From Fragilaria crotonensis (taxonomy: Eukaryota; Bacillariophyta; Fragilariophyceae; Fragilariales; Fragilariaceae), in assembly GCA_022925895.1 (NCBI GenBank), contig JAKSYS010000345.1:1-63335 (forward strand): DNA of 63,335 nt, read 5' to 3'. The position numbers were made by a program, and so were the translations under genes. Below the pieces are notes generated by a model. It saw only the letters and a list, made by a program, of their open reading frames with translations. It did no database searches and was not told where the DNA came from. Shown one piece after another: positions 44,682 through 55,191 of the stretch. Every line of letters starts with the position of its first letter. The stretch's first letter is position 1.

Positions 44682-46328
44682 GGACTCGGTAAACTTTTCC
44701 CGCTCCTCTTCATCGTCTCATCTGACATTTCGTCAGGAGTTAATGACCTGACAGTAGAGCGATAAACCACTTGCCCGTTTGCCTTGAGTATCTTCCTCGT
44801 CATCGCTGGTCCGATATCGATTGCTGGGCCAAGGTCTCTACCTAGCACCATTTTGTCGTCAGGGTACGTGGCCACTGTGTCGCGAAACATCACCCATTCA
44901 TACCAACTGAAGAGCGCCAGTGCGGAGATGTCGGCCGTGTTACCCATAACGATAGTTTCCGGCACTTGCCCATCAAGTTTGTAAATGTCGTGGGCAGTGA
45001 GGGAACGCACGTACGCTTCCCTCTCAGGCAGTGATCCCACAATCGCTTCGGTGACCTTGAGCGAACCATCTGGCGTCCGACGCCTTTCTTCAGCTCACGT
45101 ATCGCGGATTCAGCCGAGTTCGACCAGGGAGAGTACGGTTCAGTCTGTTTTACCCTTGCGCCAGCCTCTGCACTTCCGACGGAAGTTACCCAGCAGTTGT
45201 TCCTTGAGTTATCCATGATCAGCGTGTTTGGGACCCCTCACGTTGGAAGAGTAATGAAAGGCCCTCGTGCGCTTCGCTTTTCTTACGCATGGGATACGCT
45301 CGGGTCCAACCATCCGGAGTTGCGAAGATCTGAGCATACTTTTATTCCTCGAGCTTACGGTGTTCGACTCGAGGGTGTCCGTAAAACAGTCGATCGGAGC
45401 CTCCGATATCGCAATTGTCGGTCGTTTGTCCTGAACCTCCGAGTTAGGCTCGGGTGGAGCAATGTTCGAATACCGCGTTGCGTTGTCGCCTTCACGGTTC
45501 GACGTGCCGCGTTCATGTCAATTCCCCAATTCCTCGCAATCTGTTCAGCATCGAATTGCCTCCCAGGTGAAGAAGCTCTCACGGTCCGTATTGCAATTCC
45601 TGATGTGAGTTCCTGATAATGCGTCATCGTCAAACACAACAGAAATGCCATAGAGTGATATCCCAACGCCGTCGAGTTCGGAGTTAACGCGTCTTCCCAT
45701 CAAAGATGTGTTGGACACTACACAGAGGCGGTTGGCCAGTGGGAGGGTTCTACCCAATTCGGTCCCCTGTGTCCGATACATATTTGAGGAGAGCGTCTTC
45801 CTGTTCGGCATAAACGGGATCGTGCGGGTCGTAGTCGGGTGCCTCGCTCGTGAGAATAATGTGGGGCAGTTGATCATATTCCTCGCGTGTCGGTTTGCGG
45901 GTTGGAAACGACGAGGCTACCCCGATGATCGATAATGGTATGACGTACGGTGTGTCCGATTGTTCGATCGGAATTACCAACGAATGCGTAAGCTCAGTAG
46001 GTTGGTCAGTCAAGAAACGTGGAACATCGTTAACCTTGACGTCATTCAGTCGGAGCTGCATCGTAGAGAGTAAATTGTGTGATAAGTCGGGGATATAAAT
46101 AGCCTGATGCACAATTAAGATGACGGTTCGCCCTGTCACAGCGTCATCGTATGCGAGTGCTCCGGAGACCGTTCGTAGGTCTTTAGCTACCGGACCATTT
46201 GGGTCGTACCCCGAGACGTTTATCGGTCGATCATAATCGTGCACTAATAAGGCATTACGGCCGATCGCACATTGATCGGCGTGAGAGTCAAGGTCAGTTC
46301 GTGACTCCATCACCGACGTGTCGATCAC
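44682..46328 (-). pseudogene. copia protease and integrase region, frameshifted
   Basis: 46328-45750 contains DLDSHADQCAIG, the aspartic-protease active-site block of diatom-type copia elements, and HQAIYIPDLSHNLLS, the usual end of copia protease. The integrase follows in other frames: ARNWGIDMNAARRTVKATTQRGIRT near 45530, a degraded core with IMDNSRNN, then EPYSPWSNSAESAIRELKKG near 45120 and SPKRLWDHCL. At least three frame changes. An intact DDE triad cannot be shown because of the breaks. Confidence 0.8.
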
Positions 46329-46394
46329 ACTAAAGGTCCGAAGAGTCGAAACGTTGCGCGTGCAGCCATGGCACGTACAACTGTGGCCTGCGTG

Positions 46395-47909
46395 TCACTT
46401 TGACTTAGTCGTCTGCCGTGTCAGGGACGCATTAGTACGATTCGTCCCGGACGCAGACTTGATAGAACGGGGTTGCGTCTCATTGGACGACTCGGTTGCC
46501 ACCGATGCATCGTCGGCGTTGATAAGATCGGTCTTAGTGATTTGCTTGGCGAGCTGCGCAACAGAACGATTCAGTGCCTTTAAGTCCTTGGCCATCGTCT
46601 TGGGTTTGAACTCACCACCAGACTTAGACTTCGAGTCCTTGCCGGTCTTGCTATCCTTCGCACCGGGAGTATGGCCACGCTTCTTACGTTTCTCAGCCAA
46701 GTCCCTTTTCTGGGCGGAGGTCAAGGCAGCATATTCCGCTTTTGTGTAGTAGCGGTCTTCAGCTTCGTCGCGCTTGCGTTTGTTACCGCTGTGGACCTTG
46801 ACCTCCGAAATGTTCACGTTGCTTGGACTACCTTTCGCCTTCGATGCCGTCTGCTTGATGAAGTCCTGATATAGGGTAACACAAGCATCGAAATCGTTTC
46901 GAAGAGCTGCGTCAGACATGATTCGTGTCTTTACAGAATCGTACTTGTCAGTGCGAATGCCGTCCATCAAGTATCGGACTTTAGAACGGGCGTCAATCCC
47001 ACTGTAACCGTATTCAACAAGCCCCTCGAGAATCGAGTGCTGCTGTTATGGACATTGATATATTTTTCAAAGTCCCATCTGCGCTGTTCGCCATTGTAGA
47101 CGGTCGATTGGAGCTTCTGCTCGGCCTGGGTTGCCATGTTATCGACATTATTGGGCCCCAAGTAATGAGTCCACAATGCAAGGTACGCCATCCTGCCGTC
47201 ACGAGTTCGTTGAGCGTCTTTCACGTACGTCCAGCACGAGTTCTCGCGAGTGATTCGCGCAATGATCTCCCAGACTTTCTGCCGGTTGACAAGATATGTC
47301 GGGTCGGGTTGCGTACCCCGCCGCGGTAATCCTGAAGTGAGGGGCGCGAGCGATCATCTCGTCCTGGACCGTCGCGTACCCACCCTCGGGCTCAACCGTA
47401 GGGACCGCCTCATCTTTACGGACGACGTATGCCAAAGGGATCATTTTATCACCGAGGTAGGAGCGTAGGTATTCGTGAATCGCTTCCATTGTTTTAGGCC
47501 AATCCTTGGCGTTAATCACAGGAAGATCGTCGGATGCCTTCCATGTGTCTTCGTAATCACGTAGCTCACGAATCGAACGAATATTTTCGAGCGTCACATC
47601 CGCTGGTGTAACGGTCCTACCAATGCGGACTTGATGCCTAAGGTAGAAGGCCGCGAGCTTCAAATTCGTTTCGGCTCTAGCGTTTACCTGAATGCCAGGG
47701 TTGGGGACAGCGTTCCCAGCTGCGTTGACTTGTCCAGGGATGACACCACCTGGGCGACGAATCAACTTGGCTAGGTTCGAGATCTCGTCGTCAGACAAGA
47801 GTCTGATTTCTTCCAGGGAGTCAATTCCTTGCTCGTCAGTGATGGCCTGAGCGGCAGCATCAAGGAAGCCAATGCGGACGAGAGCGGTGCGGACAGCGGC
47901 AGGTTCCAT
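46395..47909 (-). pseudogene. copia gag region, frameshifted
   Basis: ATG at 47909 opens with MEPAAVRTALVRIGF and GIDSLEEIRLLSDDEI. The frame breaks near 47220 (continuing YLALWTHYLG and RRWDFEKYINVH in another frame) and again near 46970 (DGIRTDKYDSVKTRIM), and stops at 46395 before the protease. The tail is Lys/Ser-rich; no CCHC zinc knuckle is seen. Position and sequence style make it gag. Confidence 0.75.
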
Positions 47910-48432
47910 GGTTGGAGTGAATTACCAGTTTCGATAACAATCTTGTGGTATCAGATCCACGTTTCGCTCTTGCTACTTTTACGTGGGTAGCCCACGGATG
48001 GGACGGTATCCGCGTCGGTTAGATGTTACTCCGGTTAAGATAAGTAATTGTGTCACTTAATACGTATATGTCGTACATTTGGTATCTATTTCCAAAATGT
48101 CGATATCGGTTTACCCGGATGGATCGGGAAGGAAATAGAGCGTCCTCTGAATCCTCTATAATGCAGTATATCCACGGTAGGATCCGTTGGATGGATATAC
48201 GTATCCTAGGCCAATGTACCATCCACATTTAAGGTGCACTAGGATAAGGCAGTTCAACGCATGCCCAGGCACGCAACTGTTTCATCATTTTCATGACTCA
48301 TGAATCCGGCATGATGACGGCTGCCGACGACCGTCGTTGATCAACTGTTTAACCCATTTCCAAATGGTTCATTCCAGACGTATAAGCAAAGGGTCCGACG
48401 CGACCAATGTGAGCTATCTGGGTCTGATAAAC
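47910..48432 (-). other. Leader of the copia element with possible primer-binding site
   Basis: About 520 bp between the 5' LTR and gag. 48418-48432 (plus strand CTGGGTCTGATAAAC) touches the LTR. The complementary element strand could pair with the anticodon arm of a tRNA whose loop is CUGAUAA (Ile-GAU type), resembling half-tRNA priming known for some copia elements. Weak evidence. Confidence 0.35.
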
Positions 48433-48563
48433 TGAGTTAAGTACAGCAAACAACGATAGACGAACTATAACGGACGAGTTAGAGTTGTGAGCCCATGTGT
48501 ACTCCACGGCCTTACTGTACTACTGGCTATTGTGTACTGTACTAGACCGTCTACCTTTTGTCA
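48433..48563 (-). repeat. 5' LTR of the copia element
   Basis: 131 bp, by eye identical to the LTR at 41967-42097, immediately followed by ATATT, the likely target duplication. Confidence 0.93.
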
Positions 48564-49187
48564 ATATTTCGAACCATTCAAATGTACCTGGAGCTCCGAG
48601 TACACTACCAGTACAGTTTATGGACGTCTTCAATTAAAGGTCGCTACAAAGGTACAGCACGCCGTGTGTCACAGAAAATGGAGGGAAACATCTTGTTTTT
48701 GCAGGAAATGGGTAGAGTACTCTATAGCTACTACAAGTAGTAGAGAGAGTTTTACTGCAGTATGCATACAGCCTACTCCGAGTACTGACTAAGCACGAAA
48801 AACATCCCCTGAAGGGAGAGGATGAACCTATCCTCACAACTACAAGTACCCAGTTCATTTAGATCAGACAGTGAACTTTTTTAGAGAGGCCTGTTCATAG
48901 CCAATGAAGGCTGCCCAAATGTGTTTATAGGTCTGATAGGCTGACTCTACTACGTCGAAGTGGTAGAAGCAATTTCCGGCCTTGTCCCCTTCGACTTCTC
49001 ATTTAGGCGTTTGTACTAACATTTTGGGCCTAGGAGAAAGGCTTGTTCAAGGCTTTTCTCTTCAAAGAAAGCAACAATGTTTTGAGCTCACACATTCACC
49101 CACTACCTCTCACGGAATCGACATTTCCAATTTGCATCAGTGGCGTTGTTGCAAACATCAGCAACTGCGGTAGGTTTCATCTTCGTC
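48564..49187. other. Spacer between the copia LTR and the solute-binding-protein gene
   Basis: Should contain the 5' part of the following gene if that gene is intact. I cannot recognise an exon with solute-binding-protein sequence here. Frames open before 49188 start with GTG. Confidence 0.4.
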
Positions 49188-50960
49188 ATGTCGACAAACT
49201 TGGGAAAGTGCAATGCTGTGTCCATCGATTTCATCGTCCGCGACACCGATCCCGAGATGGAGGCCGTTGAGGATGATATCAAGGGGGACCTGGCAAAGAT
49301 TGGTATCAAAGTCAACAGTATGTTTCTGAACGACGAAGATTATATCGATGCAGAACTGAACGGTAACTACAACGTTTTGTTTACTCGCACGTGGGGCGCC
49401 CCATATGATCCTCATTCGTACTTATCGTCTTGGGCTGTTCCAAGCCATGTCGAGTACTCTGCCATCGGTAACCTCCAGCCTCCCCTTACTCGTGATCTTC
49501 TTCTCCAAAAGATTGAAAAAGTCCAAAAGGAGCTAGATCCCCGAGCAATCCAGGAGCAGTGGCGAGAAATCCTTGACGATGTTCACCAGCAAGCTCTCTT
49601 CATGCCACTCTGGGGAACTCGTGTCCCGTACGTGATCAATCGGCGCTTAGTCGGTTTCGTCCCCGGTGAACAATCATGGGCATTCCCTTTGAATAACGTC
49701 AAGGTTGTCGAAGGATCCACCAGCGTTACGGTCTCTCCTGGAGCGGGTAGTCTCTTTACGAGCGTTGGTCCTCTCAACCCCCATCAGTACTCGCCCAACC
49801 AGCTCTTTGCTCAAGATTGGATCTACGAAGGCCTCGTGAGTTACGGTCAGGACGGCCAGATCGTTCCATCTCTAGCCTCATCGTGGGTAACCGAATCGAC
49901 TGCAGAAGGCCAGCGTGTCACATTCAAGCTCCGTCAAAACGTCACATTTCATGACGGAACGGCCTTCAACTGTACAGTTGCCAAGCTCAACTTCGACCAC
50001 GTCTTGTCCGATATCGTCAAAAAGCGTCACCAGTGGTACGGCGCCCCACAGCATCTCAAGTCATGGGTGTGCAACGACGCGGGCGATTTCGTTCTCGAGA
50101 CAACAACCCCTTTCTATCCGCTTCTTCAGGAATTGACTTACATCCGCCCTCTCCGATTTGCCTCGGCGTCGGCTTTTGCGAAAGGTGTCGACTCGAACCC
50201 AGACTTGCATAATTCGTGCGAGCCGGGAGGATTCGGTGAAAAGTGGAACTATCTCGAAGACAATGTCACATGCCTTGGCCTTACCGCCCCAATTGGAACG
50301 GGACCTTTCAAGTATGTATCGCGCGAAACCAACAACGGAACTGATGGTCGTGTCTACTTTTCACGCCATGATTCCTACTGGGGGCAAGTGCCTGACATTC
50401 AAAATATGGTTCTTGTCCCGTACGCCGACACGAATGAGGTGGAAGCCGCACTTCTTTCGGGGGAACTCGACATGACGCTTGGAATTGGCCCACTCTCGGC
50501 CAAACAGATTCAGGACATCAAGTTCAAACACAGCGACAAGTTTGATGTGCTTCACGGTGAGGTTCTCCAACACGCTATTCTTGTTTTCAATGGCAACAAG
50601 GCGCCCACCGACGATATAGAAGTCCGCCGAGCTATCATTCATGCAATTGACAAGGCTGCTTTCCTTGAAGAAGAGTTTGGAGGCCTTGAGCAACCCGTGA
50701 CGCAACTCCTTCCATTCACTGCCCCCTACTGCAACATTGATTTGAGTCCCAAATGGGGCTTCGACCTCGAAAAAGCCATGTCAATCAATTGTCCCCCAAG
50801 TATCCCCACTAACAGTCTTTCTGCCGGGGCCATTGCCGGAATTGTGGTCGCCGTATGCTTCGTTATATCTCTTGTTGCATTTGTTGCTAACATGATTCTT
50901 CGTGAACGTAGTGGACAGCCGATGTTTGCCCCGCCCTCGAAAGAAGCCGTTTCGGCGTAA
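49188..50960 (+). CDS. Membrane-anchored SBP_bac_5 protein with permuted domain order
   Basis: The first ATG is at 49188 (MSTNLGKCNAVSIDF); the frame is open from 49140. The first about 170 residues match the C-terminal half of bacterial extracellular solute-binding family 5 (DLAKIGIKV, TRTWGAPYDPHSY, HQQALFMPLWGTRVPYV). The next about 320 match the N-terminal half (PHQYSPNQLFAQDWIYEGLV, LRQNVTFHDGTAF, IGTGPFKYVS, VRRAIIHAIDKAAF). A Cys-poor linker and one transmembrane helix (IAGIVVAVCFVISLVAFVA) with a short cytosolic tail follow. Bacterial relatives bind peptides or nickel for ABC import. Here it would be an extracellular or lumenal ligand-binding domain on a single-pass anchor, with several N-glycosylation sequons. 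No signal peptide is visible, so the 5' end may be missing. Confidence 0.8.
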   Translation: MSTNLGKCNAVSIDFIVRDTDPEMEAVEDDIKGDLAKIGIKVNSMFLNDEDYIDAELNGNYNVLFTRTWGAPYDPHSYLSSWAVPSHVEYSAIGNLQPPLTRDLLLQKIEKVQKELDPRAIQEQWREILDDVHQQALFMPLWGTRVPYVINRRLVGFVPGEQSWAFPLNNVKVVEGSTSVTVSPGAGSLFTSVGPLNPHQYSPNQLFAQDWIYEGLVSYGQDGQIVPSLASSWVTESTAEGQRVTFKLRQNVTFHDGTAFNCTVAKLNFDHVLSDIVKKRHQWYGAPQHLKSWVCNDAGDFVLETTTPFYPLLQELTYIRPLRFASASAFAKGVDSNPDLHNSCEPGGFGEKWNYLEDNVTCLGLTAPIGTGPFKYVSRETNNGTDGRVYFSRHDSYWGQVPDIQNMVLVPYADTNEVEAALLSGELDMTLGIGPLSAKQIQDIKFKHSDKFDVLHGEVLQHAILVFNGNKAPTDDIEVRRAIIHAIDKAAFLEEEFGGLEQPVTQLLPFTAPYCNIDLSPKWGFDLEKAMSINCPPSIPTNSLSAGAIAGIVVAVCFVISLVAFVANMILRERSGQPMFAPPSKEAVSA

Positions 50961-52190
50961 ACAATGTTTGTTGGCTTTCAGAAAGCGAACATGCTTGGTC
51001 TGACGAGATAACTGGGTATCGACATCGTGCTGCAACGTCTATGCGTCGTATGCGTACATACATGTACATGCAATATGGTTTTCAAATGAAGGGTAGGTTG
51101 CGGCCCCGAAGTCCTGTATGTAGGATACATTAGAATGTATTGCTTGTCCGTATCATACATAGTTACGCCCATCGACCGTGCGTATCATACTGCAGACTAC
51201 AGTACCCGGGTAAGGTATTCCGGAGTACGGCCAATGTATGTCATATAAAATGGGTATGAGGTATGAACCTCGCCACTCGCCACTCGCCACTCTCATCACT
51301 CATCTTCTCATCACACATTTTTCACTTTCAAAAATGCCATTGCTCCAAGTTCTACAGTACTACAGTATTCAGTACAACTCATTAGTCACAGTGCACCGGC
51401 ACAGGCTACAGTACCTACCTGTGGTATGGAAGACAGGGAACCATTCATCTCTTCACCCGTTCTCATCCCGACACAGCGACGAACAACACCACTATCGTCC
51501 TCAATATCCTCCTCACAATATCTATAATCTATATCTATACTGTGTAATACCTAATACCCTCGGTACGAAGTTGACAAGACGACGACAAGAAAGGACTATA
51601 CTAGCTAGTAGAGTGTGTTTTGCTGCAACAGTAATCATGGAGGAGTTTCATCAGCTGCCGCCACAGCCGCAGGCGAAGCATCATGTTGGCACAACGGCAA
51701 TCATTGCCATTTCGTGCTTCATTGTGCCATACATGGTCCCTGTCCTTGTCATGACCAATAGCAGTACGGCATCAATATTGAACGATGTTAGTTTGTTGCT
51801 TATCCAAATATTGAATTTGACATTGTACATTGTGGAGTAAGCTCTTTGATTCCTTATTTGGAGACATCCCTCCTGCGTTGTTGGGTAGCACAAGAAAGGG
51901 GTATGGTTCATGCCAATCGTGCAATTTTGACGACAATCCACGTACAGCCAAAAAGAGAATCCCTCCCCTCCAACCCTCAACATGGGCAGTCCAAGATAAT
52001 CTTGAGCAATTCATGAGCACACTCAGGGATTGTACCGCGATTATCATACTACGCATCCAAGTTAATGTGTGCGCAGGTTTCTACCTTAATAATGATTATA
52101 AAAAGCGAGAGAGCGAGACTGTTATACTATTCGTTCGACAAGATTGGACACACATATATATATATTCTTCGTCGCGTAACCAACACGCAT
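50961..52190. other. 1.2-kb convergent spacer
   Basis: GTAC-rich between 51120 and 51420. The open frame 51238-51840 has low-complexity His/Tyr/Leu sequence with no family match and is not called. A short microsatellite (TATATATATA) lies near 52153. Confidence 0.4.
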
Positions 52191-54218
52191 TTACATGCCA
52201 TTCACAATTGCGTTCTGGACATCTTCCACCGACACATAGACTTCCTCTGGCGCCAAGGACGGCATGCGTTGAGCTCCAGGAGTAATGAGCTTCATGGGCG
52301 ACATACTCTGTCTCGACGTATCATCCGCCGATTGCTGTCTCTTGCGCATCTCCGAGCGAACTCCCTGCAACAACAATTCCGCGACATTGCGGTCCAATCT
52401 CCATTCTTCGTCAGTGTTGCTGGCAATCAAGTCGGACAAATACTTGATAGTCAGGCCCTCGCCCGCCACGAGGCCCTTCATGCTGAGTTTGGACATGAAC
52501 ATGCGGGCGATTTGGGATGGAGTGGGGTCTGGCAATTCCAGACGCGTCAGGAAGTGTCCCTTAAAGCCAATGTCTGACGACAAGATGCGCTGCACGTTCT
52601 TGGAACTGCCCGTCATAATGACCAAGGGACTTCCAGAAGGTAAGGCGCGAGCGATTTCTCGCAAAGCCGCAGCGCCATGATCGCGGGCACGAGGGCGGGC
52701 GGTAGAGGGCAAGAGACTGGCAGCGTCGTTAATAAAGAGAACGCCACCGGACGCCTTTTCCAGTATTTTTCTGGTTTGGAAGACGGTGCGGGCCTCGCTT
52801 TTGCGATCAATAAAGTCTTCGCGAGTGGCTTCGACAAAGTTTGGGCTCTTGACGGCGCCCATCTTGTACAAAAGAGGGATCAAGAGACGGGCAATGATAT
52901 CCATGTTGGTCCCGGTGTTACCGACCAAGGCCATGTGACGAGGAACAAGTTTCTTGGTACCTTGCATCTCAAGGGTACGGCGAAGACCACGAATTTGGTT
53001 CTTGAGGGCATCCATTCCGATGAGCTGAGCGAGGGCAACCTCCACGTCGTCGTCAGGAGGGCAAAGCGCATCCTCAATCAATTCCGCCTCTTCTTCTTCA
53101 TCGCGGGCAGCCGCAGGGCTGTAAAGGGCAGACTCATCGCCGCCATCGCCCAAAACTCGGTCTCCATCAGCACCAGCCTTTCGAATCTGTGCGGTGATGA
53201 CAGTGTATCAAAGAAAATTAGATCAAGGCAATAATGTGCATGCACGCATCCAATCCACACACATCTTAACAGTGCACTTACCTGTTCCAACATGCCATCC
53301 AAATCTCCTGCTGCCTTGGGGTCAATACCAGCGGAATACAAGGCATGTGGATGGGCATCCTTAATGTCCATGAGCAAGGACAAGACGAGTTCCAAATCTT
53401 CATTCGACGAATCATGTTTCTCCATATTCCTCTGAAGTTCCTTCTCCATTCGCTCGCATCTGGCTTTGGCAGCTTCGAGTACTTCATCATCGGTCGGTGG
53501 CACAGTCTTTCCCTGCAAGAGTGCGACAACATTGGGCGACGCTCCATCGGCAATGGCGAGGTCGAGGGGCGTGTTGTTGTCATTGTTTTTCTGTGAGGCG
53601 CCCTCGGGGTAGGCGTGGTAAAGTGCCTCCACGACCTCGAGGGGTGCATTGTAGTGGGCGGCGTAGTGGAGGGGTAGGTTTCCGTGGTTGTTCTTTTGTG
53701 CGGCGCCTTCTGGGTAGAGTTTGAGCAAGAGACGTTCAACTTCGAGAGGTCCCTTCTTCCATGCTGTAAAGTGAAGAGCGAGGTTACCGTAGTTGTTGGT
53801 GCTGCGAGCAGCATCGGGGTTGGCTTCCAAGAGTGCTTCAGCAACTTCGAGCGGGGCGCGGAACGATGCAGCGGAGTGGAGAGGCAAGTTACCACGATCG
53901 TTCTTGATCAAGGCTTCGTGTCTGTGTGATGGGAAATGTGTGTGAGTGCATTATAGATACAATCAGCGACAAGCGGTTTCATTGAGTAGTAGTTGTCTCA
54001 AAGTGATTCTGTCAATACACTGCAGGAACACAAAGATCAACACTAGGGACCGCATATGTGTGCTAGTCCCGACACTCTGCAATCTGCACTATAACTCACT
54101 TGGTGGCAGGATCCGTGGCACGAGCAATTGCTGCCTTCCAACCTTTAGCCAATTCATGGAGATCCACAAAGTCTCCCGACGGCTGAAGCGACGAGGATGT
54201 TGCATTCATCTGCATCAT
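52191..54218 (-). CDS. Ankyrin-repeat / CbbX-type AAA+ protein with degenerate ATPase site
   Basis: Three exons: 54218-54100, 53921-53282 and 53186-52191; GTGAGT and GTAAGT donors; 584 aa. Exon 2 carries about four ankyrin repeats (NDRGNLPLHSAASF, NNYGNLALHFTAW, NNHGNLPLHYAAH, NNTPLDLAIADG). Exon 3 carries a CbbX/CfxQ-type AAA+ domain (IGMDALKNQIRGLRR). The Walker A position reads GNTGTNMD instead of GNPGTGKT and Walker B reads GGVLFINDAASL instead of hydrophobic-DE, so both the nucleotide-binding Lys and the catalytic Glu are lost. The gene is otherwise intact, which suggests a retained non-catalytic role, perhaps as partner of the divergent paralogue at 55192-57218. Confidence 0.85.
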
Positions 54219-55191
54219 GCTAGCACCTAGTTTTATGTATTGTTCTTTCGAATGTCGTCGAGTGTTGAGTTGATGACCTGGATGCCAAGTGTTGACTATA
54301 GGCAAAGGGTTTCCAAGGGTTGTTCAAGGGTCAAGAGTGAACTCAATTTACTGGAGACTGGTCGAAGTGCTTCAGGACAGTCGGAGAGAATTGAATTAGC
54401 GCAACGATAACCTTTCGTCGCAGAATGGATCAGAGTCGGCACAGAGCACCGTTTCGAGCAGTTTATCACAAGTCTCTCTTGAGAGCAGAGTGTCCCACAC
54501 ACAACCCATACTACATTTCTCGCTGTTCCACATAGTACCCGTAGCCCGTGAGCATTAGTACACGCCGGATAGGTGTAATTCTCAGCGTGCAGCCAGTCCA
54601 GCCAGCATCCAGTCGGGGCCAAAAAAACTAGCGATTTCAAACTGTTCCTGCTTAGAATTTCCGTTACTATGGCGTCAACGGCGGTTTCGTCGGAAATGAA
54701 CATATACAGACCCTTAATGAAAACATTGACATATCCCGCGCCCGTCGTGCCCATTCCTGCCTGGAATCCTGGATATCCTGGGAAACGCGTTTTTAGCGAC
54801 CCCCAATTAGTGTCGCGAAACCCCGAGTCCTGTGATCCTGCGCGTCAGGAAGGCACATGTAACATGTACAGTGTACAGCAGTGTACTCCACTCCGACTAC
54901 CACATAGGGATCGCTGCTGCAGGCACGCTGAAAGAGAAAACCGATGGGAGTTTCGAGTAACAACAAGAAGAGTAATAATAACAACTGATTAACGAGAGAA
55001 CGACAGCAGCACTCTACAGCCGCATCTTGTCATCACTTGTCGCATCGTTTCGATCAACGTGATTGCTTGCCATCTCTGGACACTCCTGAAGTCGTTACCG
55101 CAATCGACACCGATATTAAAAGCTGCAGCAACAGAATAATTTTCAAGAATTAATCCAAAGAAGACAGTAGCAAGCAAGAGCGAAATTCACC
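54219..55191. promoter_or_regulatory. Shared divergent region of the two ANK-AAA+ genes
   Basis: About 970 bp between the start codons of the paralogues. No supported gene inside; open frames such as 54296-54754 are unrecognisable. A shared regulatory region is an inference from the head-to-head arrangement. Confidence 0.4.

Larger units (their letters stand above)
41967..48563 (-). mobile_element. Ty1/copia LTR retrotransposon (CoDi-like), degenerate
   Basis: 6.6 kb bounded by 131-bp LTRs that look identical, each TG...CA. Gene order on the minus strand is gag, protease, integrase, reverse transcriptase, RNase H, the copia order. Flanks read AATAT before and ATATT after; counting the shared T as target gives a perfect 5-bp ATATT duplication. 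A purine tract (GAGGGGA, complement of 42099-42105) sits just inside the 3' LTR and a possible primer-binding site just inside the 5' LTR. The coding region has at least seven frame changes. Confidence 0.92.

Noticed and set aside
51238..51840. 200-aa frame after the solute-binding-protein gene
   Set aside because: His/Tyr/Leu-rich low-complexity translation in a convergent spacer.
54296..54754. 152-aa minus-strand frame in the divergent ANK-AAA+ spacer
   Set aside because: No recognisable domain, Cys-rich random-looking sequence, located in a probable promoter region.
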